Of a DNA stretch of 64,000 bases, positions 8,264 through 16,820 are shown piece after piece; position 1 is the stretch's first letter, and each line of letters opens with the position of its first letter. The DNA is from Nocardioides daedukensis (lineage in GTDB: Bacteria > Actinomycetota > Actinomycetes > Propionibacteriales > Nocardioidaceae): NCBI RefSeq assembly GCF_013408415.1, contig NZ_JACCAA010000001.1, positions 3,472,001 through 3,536,000 on the forward strand. Reading direction: 5' to 3'. Under the pieces are notes generated by a model that did not search any database, was not told the DNA's origin, and was given only the letters and a program-made list of their open reading frames with translations. Both the position numbers and the translations under genes were made by a program.

Positions 8264-8698
8264 TCACTCCTCGGCCCGGTAGCGCGGATCCACCTGTTCC
8301 GCGTCCAGGCCGAGGAGTTCTGCGATCTGCTCGACGACGATCATCAGCACCATCGCCTCCAGCTCCTCACGCGAACCGCACCGCTGCTCGATCGGCCGGC
8401 GGAAGAGCACCAGCCGAGAGGCCTGGCCGCCCGTGCCCCGGATCAGGGACGAGAGCGGAACGTTGTCCGGCGCCCAGTCGTCCGGGACCAGGGGAGTGTC
8501 CTCGACGGCATACTCCAGCAGCCCAAGGTGCCTCTCCCAGCGCGTCTCGATCTCGGTGACGATGCCGAGCACCAGCGAGTCGAACCGCTCCCGGCGAGTC
8601 GGCCGGGGCCGGGCTCGGAGTCCACCCGGGGTCTTGGCTGGCAGGATCTGCGGACCGCGCAGTCCGTGGTCGCGACGATCGCGCCTCGAGAGGCTCAT
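8264..8698 (-). CDS. Metallopeptidase-family-like protein lacking the zinc motif (Rv3259-like)
   Basis: 144 residues. The position, divergent from DUF3499-manB, and the general layout match Rv3259 and the zincin-like family of small bacterial metallopeptidases. At the place where family members have HExxH, this protein reads VVEQIAELLG, so the Glu remains but both His are absent. It is therefore probably not an active metallopeptidase. The N-terminal 40 residues are Arg-rich. ATG at 8698 has TAGGCT six bases before it, so the transcript is probably leaderless. Confidence 0.7.
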   Translation of the reverse strand: MSLSRRDRRDHGLRGPQILPAKTPGGLRARPRPTRRERFDSLVLGIVTEIETRWERHLGLLEYAVEDTPLVPDDWAPDNVPLSSLIRGTGGQASRLVLFRRPIEQRCGSREELEAMVLMIVVEQIAELLGLDAEQVDPRYRAEE

Positions 8699-8704
8699 GC
8701 GGTG

Positions 8705-8710
8705 AGCCTA
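8705..8710 (-). promoter_or_regulatory. -10 element TAGGCT of a leaderless transcript (minus strand)
   Basis: TAGGCT on the minus strand is followed by six bases and then the ATG at 8698. It faces a matching plus-strand element at 8735-8740, so both genes share a 49-base divergent promoter region. Confidence 0.6.
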
Positions 8711-8734
8711 ATCCGCAGCCGGGCACTACCGGGG

Positions 8735-8740
8735 TAGCGT
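8735..8740 (+). promoter_or_regulatory. -10 element TAGCGT of leaderless DUF3499 transcript
   Basis: TAGCGT, then seven bases, then GTG at 8748. No Shine-Dalgarno sequence fits in the gap, so transcription probably begins at the start codon. Confidence 0.6.
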
Positions 8741-8747
8741 CTGCCCC

Positions 8748-9122
8748 GTGAATCCCGCACGTCGTTGCTCGCGTACCGCATGTGGCCGCCAGGCGGTCAA
8801 CACGCTGACCTATGTGTACGCCGACAAGACGGCGGTCCTCGGCCCGCTCGCGACCTATGCCGAGCCGCACGCCTACGACCTGTGCGAGCAGCACAGCGAA
8901 CGACTCAGCGCCCCGCGTGGCTGGGACGTGCTGCGTCTCGCCGCCGACCCGAGCACGCTGGAGCCGAGCAGCGACGACCTGCTGGCACTGGCCGACGCCG
9001 TCCGGGAGGCCGCACGTCCGATCGCGCCGGCGATCGAGCCCGAGGCGCCAGCCGGCCTTGCCGCCGAGTCCGGCCGGGTCACCACCCGTCGCGGTCACCT
9101 GCGCGCGATCAGCAGCGACTGA
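8748..9122 (+). CDS. DUF3499 protein with Cys-rich N-terminus
   Basis: 124 residues from GTG. The N-terminus has C7 and C12 (RRCSRTACGRQAV), and a CEQH pair follows near residue 46, suggesting a small metal-binding or zinc-ribbon fold; this is inference. The family and its place before manB match Rv3258c. The C-terminal third is acidic and low in complexity. Function unknown. The last codons and the stop are repeated just downstream of the gene. Confidence 0.82.
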   Translation: MNPARRCSRTACGRQAVNTLTYVYADKTAVLGPLATYAEPHAYDLCEQHSERLSAPRGWDVLRLAADPSTLEPSSDDLLALADAVREAARPIAPAIEPEAPAGLAAESGRVTTRRGHLRAISSD

Positions 9123-9136
9123 CCAGCAGCGACTGA
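9110..9136 (+). repeat. Tandem copy of the DUF3499 gene end
   Basis: CAGCAGCGACTGA occurs at 9110-9122, where TGA is the true stop codon, and again at 9124-9136, separated by one base. The copy is exact over 13 bases. Confidence 0.9.
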
Positions 9137-9203
9137 TCAACGCCTCGCGGTGAGACCTCTGGTCCTGACGAGCCCTTGGCGTGTCGCTGGACCCGCCTGC
9201 GGC

Positions 9204-9209
9204 TAGGCT
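9204..9209 (+). promoter_or_regulatory. -10 element TAGGCT of leaderless manB transcript
   Basis: TAGGCT is followed by six bases and the ATG of manB at 9216. There is no purine-rich ribosome-binding site between them. Confidence 0.6.
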
Positions 9210-9215
9210 CCTGCC

Positions 9216-10589
9216 ATGCCCGATGCAACGACGCTCGACCAGGCCAACCTGCAGGCCATCTTCAAGGCGTACGACGTGCGTGGCACCGTCGGCGACCAGA
9301 TCGACGAGCTCCTCGCACGTCGCATCGGTGGTGCCTTCGTCGCCGTCACCGGCGCTTCCTCCGTGGTGGTCGGATACGACATGCGGCCGTCCTCCCCGGG
9401 CCTTGCCCAGGCCTTCGCCCAGGGCGCGACCCAGGCCGGTGCCGACGTCGTGATGATCGGCCTCGCCTCCACCGACCAGCTCTACTTCGCCTCCGGTCAC
9501 CTCGACCAGGCCGGCGTGATGTTCACCGCCAGCCACAACCCCGCGGCGTACAACGGGATCAAGATGTGCCGCCCCGGCGCGCGCCCGATCGGCGCCGAGA
9601 CCGGCCTGCTCGAGATCCGCGACGCAGTCTCCACCGAGGTCGTCGGCGAGCGGACCGGCCAGATCACCGAGCAGGACGTGCTCGCCGACTACGCCGCCCA
9701 CCTGCTCTCCCTGGCCCCGATCAAGGGCCGCCGGCTCAAGGTCGTTGCCGACGCCGGCAACGGGATGGCCGGACTCACCGCGCCGGCCGTCTTCGAGAAG
9801 CTCGGCGACGCGGCCGAGCTGATCGAGATGTACTTCGAGCTCGACGGCACCTTCCCGAACCACGAGGCCAACCCGATCGAGCCGGCCAACCTGGTGGACC
9901 TGCAGGCGAGGGTGCTGGCAGAGCAGGCCGACATCGGCCTCGCCTTCGACGGCGACGCCGACCGCTGCTTCCTGGTCGACGAACGGGGCGAGCTGGTCTC
10001 GCCCTCCACCCTGACCGGCCTGATCGCGGCCCGCGAGCTGGCCCGTGAGCCGGGGGCGACGATCATCCACAACCTGATCACCTCGCGATCCGTCCCGCAG
10101 ATCGTCACCGAGCTCGGTGGCACCCCGGTGCGCACCCGCGTGGGTCACTCGTTCATCAAGGCGACCATGGCCGAGACCGACGCCATCTTCGGCGGCGAGC
10201 ACAGTGGGCACTTCTACTTCCGTGACTTCTGGCGCGCCGACTCCGGGATGCTGGCGGCCCTGCACGCGCTGGCCGCGCTGGCCGAGGGCGATCAACCACT
10301 CTCCGAGCTGCTGGCCGAGTTCGTCCGGTTCTCCTCCTCGGGCGAGATCAACTCCACCGTCGCCGACCAGGAGTCCGTGGTGGGTGAGCTCGAGACGGAG
10401 TGGTCGGCCACCCCGGGCGTGAGCATCGACCACCTCGACGGCCTCACCGTCGCGCACGATGACTGGTGGTTCAATGTCCGTGCCTCCAACACCGAGCCGC
10501 TGCTGCGCCTCAACGCCGAGGGTCGCGACGAGGCCACCATGACCCGCATCCGAGACGACGTACTCACCGTGATCAGGAGAGACCAGTGA
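9216..10589 (+). CDS. manB: Phosphomannomutase/phosphoglucomutase
   Basis: 457 residues of the alpha-D-phosphohexomutase superfamily. The phosphoserine loop is [13 protein letters not shown] (about residues 104-116), the metal-binding loop is FDGDADRCF (about 244-252), and the C-terminal phosphate-binding region has [12 protein letters not shown]. It interconverts mannose-6-phosphate and mannose-1-phosphate, the precursor of GDP-mannose for cell-wall glycans. It overlaps the Trm112-like gene by four bases, and the SIS gene follows, forming one operon. Mycobacterial counterpart Rv3257c. Confidence 0.93.
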   Translation: MPDATTLDQANLQAIFKAYDVRGTVGDQIDELLARRIGGAFVAVTGASSVVVGYDMRPSSPGLAQAFAQGATQAGADVVMIGLASTDQLYFASGHLDQAGVMFTASHNPAAYNGIKMCRPGARPIGAETGLLEIRDAVSTEVVGERTGQITEQDVLADYAAHLLSLAPIKGRRLKVVADAGNGMAGLTAPAVFEKLGDAAELIEMYFELDGTFPNHEANPIEPANLVDLQARVLAEQADIGLAFDGDADRCFLVDERGELVSPSTLTGLIAARELAREPGATIIHNLITSRSVPQIVTELGGTPVRTRVGHSFIKATMAETDAIFGGEHSGHFYFRDFWRADSGMLAALHALAALAEGDQPLSELLAEFVRFSSSGEINSTVADQESVVGELETEWSATPGVSIDHLDGLTVAHDDWWFNVRASNTEPLLRLNAEGRDEATMTRIRDDVLTVIRRDQ

Positions 10590-10765
10590 CCGATCCAGCC
10601 GTCAACCTCGACCCGAAGCTGCTCGAGATCATCGTCTGCCCCGACTGCCACGGGGACCTGTCCCTGCAGGGAGCCGAGCTGGTCTGCGCCGGTTGCGGAC
10701 TGGCCTACCCGGTCCGGGACAACATCCCGGTCCTGCTGGTCGACGAGGCCCGCACCCCGGCCTGA
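10586..10765 (+). CDS. Trm112/YcaR-like zinc-ribbon protein
   Basis: 59 residues starting at GTG inside the manB stop (GTGA). Two Cys pairs, CPDC and CAGC, flank a short beta-ribbon, followed by [15 protein letters not shown], the hallmark of the Trm112/UPF0434 family. Eukaryotic and archaeal Trm112 proteins activate methyltransferases; the role of bacterial members is unsettled. It is translationally linked to manB upstream and to the SIS gene downstream, whose ATG overlaps its TGA by one base. Confidence 0.88.
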   Translation: MTDPAVNLDPKLLEIIVCPDCHGDLSLQGAELVCAGCGLAYPVRDNIPVLLVDEARTPA

Positions 10766-11793
10766 TGGGCACCTGGTTCGACGAGTCCCGCCTCGACGAC
10801 GAGTCGGCACTGGCCGGCATCGACCTGATGCTGCGCGCCCTGGCCGAGTCCGGGTCCAGGGTCCGTAGGGCCTCGGGCGATGCCGCCGAGGCGGTCGAGG
10901 CCGGGCTGGAGCGGATGCAGAACACCCGCCCGCGCGCGGTCATCGCCGCAGGTCCGGACTCCCGTCTGCTGCGTGCCGTGCTCGAACCGTGGTGCCCGGT
11001 GCCGTTCGTGGCGTGGCCCGGAGCCGCCCTGCCCGGCTGGGCGGGAAGCCTCGACCTGGTCGTGATCCTGGCGCCCGAACGCTCCGACCCCGCCGCCGCG
11101 TCCGCCGTGGCCGAGGCCGTACGCCGCGGCTGCCACGTGGTCGTCGCCTGCCAGCCCGACTCGATGGTGGCCCAGCACGCCGCGGGTCGGTGGAGCACGG
11201 TCCTGCCGATCGACTCGGGGGACCAGCTGGCGACCGCCGTGGTGATGCTCGACTACCTGAACCGGGCCGGACTCGGACCGGCCTCCGACGCGGAGGAGGT
11301 CGCCGGCGACATGGACGCGGTGGCGATCGCCAGCTCGCCGCACCGGGACCTGGCCGTCAACCCGGCCAAGATGCTGGCCATCTCGCTAGCTGATGCCAAC
11401 CCGATCGTGTGGGGCGGTTCCGTGCTGGCCGCCCGCGCGGCCAGGCGGGTGGCCGAGTCGATCCGGCGCGCCTCCGGGCGTGGAGCCCTCGCCGGCGACG
11501 CCGAACACCTGCTCCCGGTGATCGAGGCCACCCGGCCCCGCGACGTCTTCGACGACCCGTTCTCCGACGAGCCCGGTGACCTCCGGCCGGTGCTGGTGAT
11601 CCTCGACGACGGCGCCGACGAACCGGTCGCCCACGAGCAGCGCGAACGGCTGGTCGCAGCAGCCGAGAGCCGCGGGGTGCGCGTGGAGACCGTGGAGACC
11701 GACGCCAGCAACGAGGTGGGCCGCTACGCCTCGCTGCTGCTCACCGGCAGCTATGCGGCGGCCTACCTCCAGCTCGGCCTGGTCGAGGACTAG
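10765..11793 (+). CDS. SIS-domain protein, phosphosugar isomerase-like (Rv3256c-like)
   Basis: 342 residues, start ATG sharing one base with the TGA of the Trm112-like gene. The organisation resembles bifunctional glucose/mannose-6-phosphate isomerases: an N-terminal SIS half, then NPIVWGGSVLAARAARR, and a C-terminal LLLTGSYAAAYLQLGL motif typical of that group. The N-terminal half is diverged, so activity is uncertain. In M. tuberculosis the next gene is manA, which is absent here; this protein may provide the isomerase step before ManB. That is inference. Confidence 0.78.
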   Translation: MGTWFDESRLDDESALAGIDLMLRALAESGSRVRRASGDAAEAVEAGLERMQNTRPRAVIAAGPDSRLLRAVLEPWCPVPFVAWPGAALPGWAGSLDLVVILAPERSDPAAASAVAEAVRRGCHVVVACQPDSMVAQHAAGRWSTVLPIDSGDQLATAVVMLDYLNRAGLGPASDAEEVAGDMDAVAIASSPHRDLAVNPAKMLAISLADANPIVWGGSVLAARAARRVAESIRRASGRGALAGDAEHLLPVIEATRPRDVFDDPFSDEPGDLRPVLVILDDGADEPVAHEQRERLVAAAESRGVRVETVETDASNEVGRYASLLLTGSYAAAYLQLGLVED

Positions 11794-11850
11794 CCAGCGA
11801 ACCGGCTGCCCGCACGGTCGTGCCACGGCACGGGCTTGGGCGCAATGCCC

Positions 11851-11856
11851 TAATCT
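11851..11856 (+). promoter_or_regulatory. -10 element TAATCT before a mini-ORF and DUF808
   Basis: TAATCT followed by seven bases and a GTG at 11864. It is the most AT-rich hexamer in the gap after the SIS gene and would start a transcript directly at the mini-ORF. Confidence 0.5.
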
Positions 11857-11863
11857 TTCACCC

Positions 11864-11890
11864 GTGACTTCAGCGGAGAACGCCCAGTGA
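11864..11890 (+). CDS. Possible 8-codon leader ORF coupled to DUF808
   Basis: GTG ACT TCA GCG GAG AAC GCC CAG TGA reads Val-Thr-Ser-Ala-Glu-Asn-Ala-Gln. It begins seven bases after TAATCT, so it would be the first codon of a leaderless RNA, and its TGA overlaps the GTG of the DUF808 gene (GTGA). It also contains the GGAG that can serve as the ribosome-binding site for DUF808. It may couple or tune translation; chance cannot be excluded for so short an ORF. Confidence 0.35.
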   Translation: MTSAENAQ

Positions 11891-12906
11891 GCGGCGGCCT
11901 GTTCGCCCTGCTCGACGACGTCGCCGTCCTGGCCCGCCTGGCGGCGGCCTCGATCGACGACGTGGGGGCCGCTGCCGGCCGGGCCAGCGCCAAGGCCGCG
12001 GGCGTGGTCATCGACGACACCGCGGTGACCCCGCAATATGTCTCTGGCCTCGCTGCCGAGCGCGAGCTCCCGATCATCAAGCGGATCGCGATCGGCTCGA
12101 TCCGCAACAAGCTGATCTTCATCCTCCCGGCGGCACTGCTGCTCAGCCAGTTCCTGCCCTGGTTGCTCACCCCGATCCTGATGATGGGCGGCACCTACCT
12201 CTGCTACGAGGGCGCCGAGAAGATCATCGAGAAGTTCTTCGGCGGTCACGAAGAGTCCGAGCAGCTGGCGACCGAGATCAGTCCCGAGCAGGAGAAGACG
12301 ATGATCTCCGGTGCCATCCGCACCGACCTGATCCTCTCCGCCGAGATCATGGTGATCGCGCTCAACGAGGTCACCGACCAGCCCTTCGTGGCTCGCGCAG
12401 CGATCCTCGTCGTGGTTGCCCTCGGCATCACCGCGCTGGTCTACGGCGTGGTGGCTGCGATCGTGAAGATGGACGACATCGGGATCCGACTGACCCGCAC
12501 CCGCTCCGGGCTGGTGCAGAAGGTCGGTCATGGGATGGTCCGCGGGATGCCCGGGCTGCTCGCCCTGATCGGAGCCGTCGGCACCGTGGCGATGCTCTGG
12601 GTCGGTGGGCACATCCTGCTGGTCGGAGTCGACGACCTCGGCTGGCACTCGCCGTACGAGTTCGTGCACCACCTCGAGGAGCAGGTCCACGACGCCACGG
12701 GTGCCTTGGGTGCCGTGCTGGGTTGGCTGACGAACACGGCTGCCTCGGCCGTGATCGGACTGGTCGTCGGCGGCATCGTGGCCGGGATCATGCACTTCCT
12801 GCCCTTCGGGCACGGCAATGCGGCCGAGGGGGAGCACGGTACCAAGGCCGAGGGGCAGACCGGCGAGACCAGCAGTGACGTCGATGGGCAGCACGGAACC
12901 CACTGA
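11887..12906 (+). CDS. DUF808 (YedI-like) membrane protein
   Basis: 339 residues beginning SGGLFALLDDVAVLARLAAAS, the typical DUF808 N-terminus, followed by GRASAKAAGVVIDDTAVTP. Several membrane segments are visible (about residues 78-105, 155-200, 215-240, 285-310), with GGTYLCYEGAEKI between the first two. The family is widespread and of unknown function. The tail is hydrophilic and His-rich. The start is GTG at 11887, with GGAG eight bases upstream. Confidence 0.85.
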   Translation: MSGGLFALLDDVAVLARLAAASIDDVGAAAGRASAKAAGVVIDDTAVTPQYVSGLAAERELPIIKRIAIGSIRNKLIFILPAALLLSQFLPWLLTPILMMGGTYLCYEGAEKIIEKFFGGHEESEQLATEISPEQEKTMISGAIRTDLILSAEIMVIALNEVTDQPFVARAAILVVVALGITALVYGVVAAIVKMDDIGIRLTRTRSGLVQKVGHGMVRGMPGLLALIGAVGTVAMLWVGGHILLVGVDDLGWHSPYEFVHHLEEQVHDATGALGAVLGWLTNTAASAVIGLVVGGIVAGIMHFLPFGHGNAAEGEHGTKAEGQTGETSSDVDGQHGTH

Positions 12907-12949
12907 CAAGGCGTGAGCCGGAGATTCCACCGCGATGCGCCCGCGCTTG

Positions 12950-12955
12950 TAGGCT
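12950..12955 (+). promoter_or_regulatory. Possible -10 element (TAGGCT) of ahcY
   Basis: TAGGCT lies 78 bases before the ahcY start, with TTCCAC about 19 bases upstream as a weak -35. The leader between it and the gene contains two similar stretches (GGTCCAGTCC and GATCCAGTCG) but no SAH-riboswitch pattern that I can recognise. Confidence 0.35.
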
Positions 12956-13033
12956 GGGTCCAGTCCGCGCGGGAGATCCCGAATAGATGCAGATGCAGCC
13001 GCGGATCCAGTCGAACACGTTGAGGACTCTTCG

Positions 13034-14488
13034 ATGGACTACAAGGTCGCAGACCTGACCCTGGCCGAATACGGACGCAAGGAGCTCAGCCTCGCCGAGC
13101 ACGAGATGCCCGGACTGATGGCGCTCCGCGAGCGTTATGCCGACTCACAGCCCCTGGCCGGCGCGCGCATCGCCGGCTCGCTGCACATGACCATCCAGAC
13201 CGGCGTGCTCATCGAGACGCTCGTCGCCCTCGGCGCCGACGTGCGCTGGGCATCCTGCAACATCTTCTCCACCCAGGACCACGCCGCCGCGGCGATCGTC
13301 GTGGGCGACGGCACCGTCGAGAACCCGACCGGCATCCCGGTCTTCGCCTGGAAGGGCGAGACCCTGGGCGAGTACTGGGACCTCGCCGAGAACGTCTTCG
13401 ACTTCACCGACGCGGACGGCAACGCCGTCGGCCCGAACATCCTCCTCGACGACGGTGGCGACATCACGCTGCTCGTGCACAAGGGTGTCGAGTTCGAGAA
13501 GGCCGGAGCCGTGCCTGGCCAGGACACCACGGACAACGAGGAGTACAAGGAGGTCCTGCGCGTCCTGGACCGTTCGCTGAAGAACAACCCGTCGCGCTGG
13601 ACCAACATCGCCAACGACATCAAGGGCGTCTCCGAGGAGACCACCACCGGTGTGCTGCGCCTCTACGACCGCTTCAAGGAGGGCTCGCTCCTCTTCCCGG
13701 CGATCAACGTCAACGACTCGGTCACCAAGTCCAAGTTCGACAACAAGTACGGGTGCCGCCACTCGCTGATCGACGGCATCAACCGTGGCACCGACGTGAT
13801 GATCGGCGGCAAGGTCGCCGTCGTGTGCGGCTACGGCGACGTCGGCAAGGGCTCGGCCGAGTCCCTGCGCGGCCAGGGTGCTCGAGTCATCATCACCGAG
13901 ATCGACCCGATCTGCGCGCTCCAGGCAGCCATGGACGGCTTCGAGGTCCGCCGCCTGGACTCGGTCGTCGAGACGGCCGACATCTTCATCACCACGACCG
14001 GCAACTTCAACATCATCACGGTCGAGCACTTCAAGAAGATGAAGAACCAGGCGATCGTCGGCAACATCGGTCACTTCGACAACGAGATCGACATGGCCGG
14101 CCTCTCGAAGATCGACGGCATCGTCAAGGACGAGATCAAGCCCCAGGTCCACCAGTGGCTCTTCCCGGCCGCCGACGGCCGCGAGGCCAAGAAGATCATC
14201 GTCCTCAGCGAGGGTCGCCTGCTGAACCTCGGCAACGCGACCGGCCACCCGTCGTTCGTGATGTCGAACTCGTTCACCAACCAGGTGCTGGCCCAGATCG
14301 AGCTCTACACGAAGACCAGCGAATACCCGGTCGGCGTCTACGTGCTGCCCAAGCACCTGGACGAGGAAGTTGCGCGCCTCCACCTGGACGCCCTCGGCGT
14401 CGAGCTCACCGAGCTCAGCCAGGAGCAGGCCGACTATCTCGGCGTCCCGGTGGAAGGCCCCTACAAGGCCGACCACTACCGCTACTGA
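13034..14488 (+). CDS. ahcY: S-adenosylhomocysteinase
   Basis: 484 residues, the length of bacterial enzymes with the roughly 40-residue insert (seen around residues 155-190). Substrate-domain motifs include [15 protein letters not shown] and [15 protein letters not shown]. The NAD site is [21 protein letters not shown], and the tail ends [10 protein letters not shown], with the conserved Lys and Tyr that reach the neighbouring subunit's NAD. It hydrolyses S-adenosylhomocysteine to adenosine and homocysteine, keeping methyltransferases active. ATG is preceded by TTGAGGA. mtrA follows after ten bases. Confidence 0.96.
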   Translation: MDYKVADLTLAEYGRKELSLAEHEMPGLMALRERYADSQPLAGARIAGSLHMTIQTGVLIETLVALGADVRWASCNIFSTQDHAAAAIVVGDGTVENPTGIPVFAWKGETLGEYWDLAENVFDFTDADGNAVGPNILLDDGGDITLLVHKGVEFEKAGAVPGQDTTDNEEYKEVLRVLDRSLKNNPSRWTNIANDIKGVSEETTTGVLRLYDRFKEGSLLFPAINVNDSVTKSKFDNKYGCRHSLIDGINRGTDVMIGGKVAVVCGYGDVGKGSAESLRGQGARVIITEIDPICALQAAMDGFEVRRLDSVVETADIFITTTGNFNIITVEHFKKMKNQAIVGNIGHFDNEIDMAGLSKIDGIVKDEIKPQVHQWLFPAADGREAKKIIVLSEGRLLNLGNATGHPSFVMSNSFTNQVLAQIELYTKTSEYPVGVYVLPKHLDEEVARLHLDALGVELTELSQEQADYLGVPVEGPYKADHYRY

Positions 14489-14498
14489 GCGGACCGGG

Positions 14499-15197
14499 AT
14501 GAACGCATCAGGCGATTTCGGCAAGGGGCGCGTACTCGTCGTCGACGACGACGCGTCGCTTGCCGAGATGCTCAGCATCGTGCTGAGGCAGGAGGGCTTC
14601 GACGCCCGCATCTGCACCCGGGGCGACACGGCGCTCAGCGAGTTCCGTGACTACCGCCCCGACGTGGTGCTGCTCGACCTGATGCTCCCCGGCAAGGACG
14701 GCATCGACGTCTGCAAGCAGATCCGGGCCGAGTCCGGCGTCCCCATCGTGATGCTCACCGCCAAGGGTGACACCGTCGATGTGGTCGTCGGGCTCGAGTC
14801 CGGCGCGGACGACTATGTCGTCAAGCCGTTCAAGCCCAAGGAGCTGATCGCCCGGATCCGGGCCAGGGTCCGTCGGGCCGAGGCTCCCGGCGCGGAAGGG
14901 CTCACCATCGGTGACCTGACCATCGACGTCACCGGGCACGCCGTGTTCCGGGCCGACAAGCCGATCAACCTGACCCCCCTCGAGTTCGACCTCCTGGTCT
15001 GCCTGGCCCGCAAGCCGTGGCAGGTCTTCACCCGCGAGGTCCTCCTGGAACAGGTGTGGGGCTATCGGCACGCGGCTGACACCCGGCTGGTCAACGTGCA
15101 CGTCCAGCGACTCCGGTCCAAGGTCGAGCACGACCCGGAGAACCCGGAGATCGTCGTCACCGTCCGCGGTGTGGGGTACAAAGCCGGAACCAGCTAG
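14499..15197 (+). CDS. mtrA: Response regulator MtrA
   Basis: 232 residues. Receiver domain with VVDDD near the start, phospho-acceptor D60 in VVLLDLMLPGKDG, and VKPFKPKELIARI at its end. The C-terminal OmpR-type winged helix runs from about residue 130 to VRGVGYKAGTS. The order mtrA-mtrB-lpqB-comF-hpf-secA matches actinobacteria generally, where MtrAB controls cell-wall and division genes. The start is chosen ten bases after ahcY, giving the usual short N-terminus. Confidence 0.95.
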   Translation: MNASGDFGKGRVLVVDDDASLAEMLSIVLRQEGFDARICTRGDTALSEFRDYRPDVVLLDLMLPGKDGIDVCKQIRAESGVPIVMLTAKGDTVDVVVGLESGADDYVVKPFKPKELIARIRARVRRAEAPGAEGLTIGDLTIDVTGHAVFRADKPINLTPLEFDLLVCLARKPWQVFTREVLLEQVWGYRHAADTRLVNVHVQRLRSKVEHDPENPEIVVTVRGVGYKAGTS

Positions 15198-15203
15198 CCG
15201 GCC

Positions 15204-16820
15204 ATGCGCTTCGGTCGGATCGCGGGCGCGATCACCAGGGGACTGACGTTCTGGCGGCGATCGATCCAGGCCAGGGTCGTGATGAGCACGATGCTGCTCT
15301 CCGCCCTGGTGGTCACCGTCGTCGGCTGGTTCCTGCTCCAGCAGACCCGCGACGGGCTCGTCGACGCACGCGTCGACCGGGTGCTGGCCGAGGCCGCCAA
15401 CGAGACCGAGGACGCGCGCGCCCGCCTCGCCGCGGTGCCCGGGGCCGACGACGAGGCCAGCCTGCAGCTGCGGCAGCTGATCGAGCCGATCATCGCCCGC
15501 GGCGCCTCACGCGGCTTCGAGGTGGTGGTCAACGGGCCGCTCGGCGACGAGCCGACCGTCCTGGCCGCGAGCGGTCCACGTTATTCGCCGGGTCTCGACC
15601 TGGACAGCGTCCCGGACGAGCTGATCGACCAGCTCGACGAGGGGGAGAGCAGCGCCTGGACCTTCACCGAGGTCAGCTATCTCGCCGAGTCCGGGCGTGA
15701 GTCGATCGCCGGAGTGGTGGTCGGTGCCCGGATCCAGCTCCCGGCTGACGGCCGCTACTACACGATCTACTACCTCTACCCGATGCAGCAGGAGCAGGAG
15801 ACGCTCGCCCTCGTCTCGCGCGCCCTGCTCACTGCTGGCGCTTTCCTGCTCGTCCTGGTCGGTGCGATGACCTGGTTGGTCGCCCGCCAGGTGGTCAACC
15901 CGGTGCGAATGGCACGGCGTACGGCCGAGCGGCTCGCCGCCGGTCACCTCGAGGAGCGGATGCGCGTCCACGGTGACGACGACATCGCGCGCCTGGCCAC
16001 GTCGTTCAACCAGATGGCCTCCAGCCTCCAGCGCCAGATCCGTCAGCTCGAGGAGCTCAGTCGGGTGCAGCGCAGGTTCACCTCCGACGTCTCGCACGAG
16101 CTCCGTACGCCGCTGACCACCGTGCGGATGGCCGGTGACGTGCTGCACGACGCCAGGGCCGAGTTCGACCCGGTCACCGCACGTGCGGCCGAGCTCCTGC
16201 AGACCGAGCTGGACCGCTTCGAGGGCCTGCTCAGCGACCTGCTGGAGATCAGTCGCTTCGATGCGGGAGCAGCGGTCCTCGACCTCGACGACGTCAACCT
16301 GGTCGATGTGGCCCACCGGGTGGTGGACATGACCCGGGCGCTGGCCAAGCAGCGCGACACCACCGTGGTCGTCGAGCCACTCACCGAGCCCGTCCTGGCC
16401 GAGGCCGACGGGCGTCGGCTCGAGCGGATCGTGCGCAACCTGGTCAGCAACGCGATCGACCATGCCGAGGGCCGTGGCATCGTGATCTATGTGAACGGCG
16501 ACGACCACTCCGCCGCCATTGCGGTCCGCGACCACGGCATCGGTCTCGAACCGGGTGAGGCGTCCTTGGTCTTCAACCGGTTCTGGCGCTCGGACCCCGC
16601 GCGCGCCCGCACCAGCGGCGGCACCGGCCTCGGACTCTCCATCTCGCTCGAGGACACCCACCTGCACGGCGGCTGGCTCCAGGCCTGGGGCGAGTCGGGC
16701 GCCGGCTCGCAGTTCCGGCTGACCCTTCCTCGCCGCGCCGGCGGAGTGTTGCGCCAGAGCCCACTTCCGCTCGTCCCGACGGATGCCGTCCCGTCCCGAG
16801 TCGTGGTGGAGGACGCATGA
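15204..16820 (+). CDS. mtrB: Sensor histidine kinase MtrB
   Basis: 538 residues. Membrane helices at about 28-52 and 200-228 enclose a roughly 145-residue extracellular sensor region. A HAMP segment follows, then the phospho-acceptor H298 in SDVSHELRTPLTTV, then the ATP-binding domain with NLVSNAIDHAEG (N box) and GGTGLGLSIS (G2 box). Partner of MtrA six bases upstream; overlaps lpqB by ATGA. The known role is cell-wall and osmotic sensing through MtrA. Confidence 0.95.
   Translation: MRFGRIAGAITRGLTFWRRSIQARVVMSTMLLSALVVTVVGWFLLQQTRDGLVDARVDRVLAEAANETEDARARLAAVPGADDEASLQLRQLIEPIIARGASRGFEVVVNGPLGDEPTVLAASGPRYSPGLDLDSVPDELIDQLDEGESSAWTFTEVSYLAESGRESIAGVVVGARIQLPADGRYYTIYYLYPMQQEQETLALVSRALLTAGAFLLVLVGAMTWLVARQVVNPVRMARRTAERLAAGHLEERMRVHGDDDIARLATSFNQMASSLQRQIRQLEELSRVQRRFTSDVSHELRTPLTTVRMAGDVLHDARAEFDPVTARAAELLQTELDRFEGLLSDLLEISRFDAGAAVLDLDDVNLVDVAHRVVDMTRALAKQRDTTVVVEPLTEPVLAEADGRRLERIVRNLVSNAIDHAEGRGIVIYVNGDDHSAAIAVRDHGIGLEPGEASLVFNRFWRSDPARARTSGGTGLGLSISLEDTHLHGGWLQAWGESGAGSQFRLTLPRRAGGVLRQSPLPLVPTDAVPSRVVVEDA

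Noticed and set aside
12907..13033. A SAH riboswitch in front of ahcY
   Set aside because: The gene context would fit, but the conserved core and pairing pattern of the SAH riboswitch are not seen in the 127-base leader.
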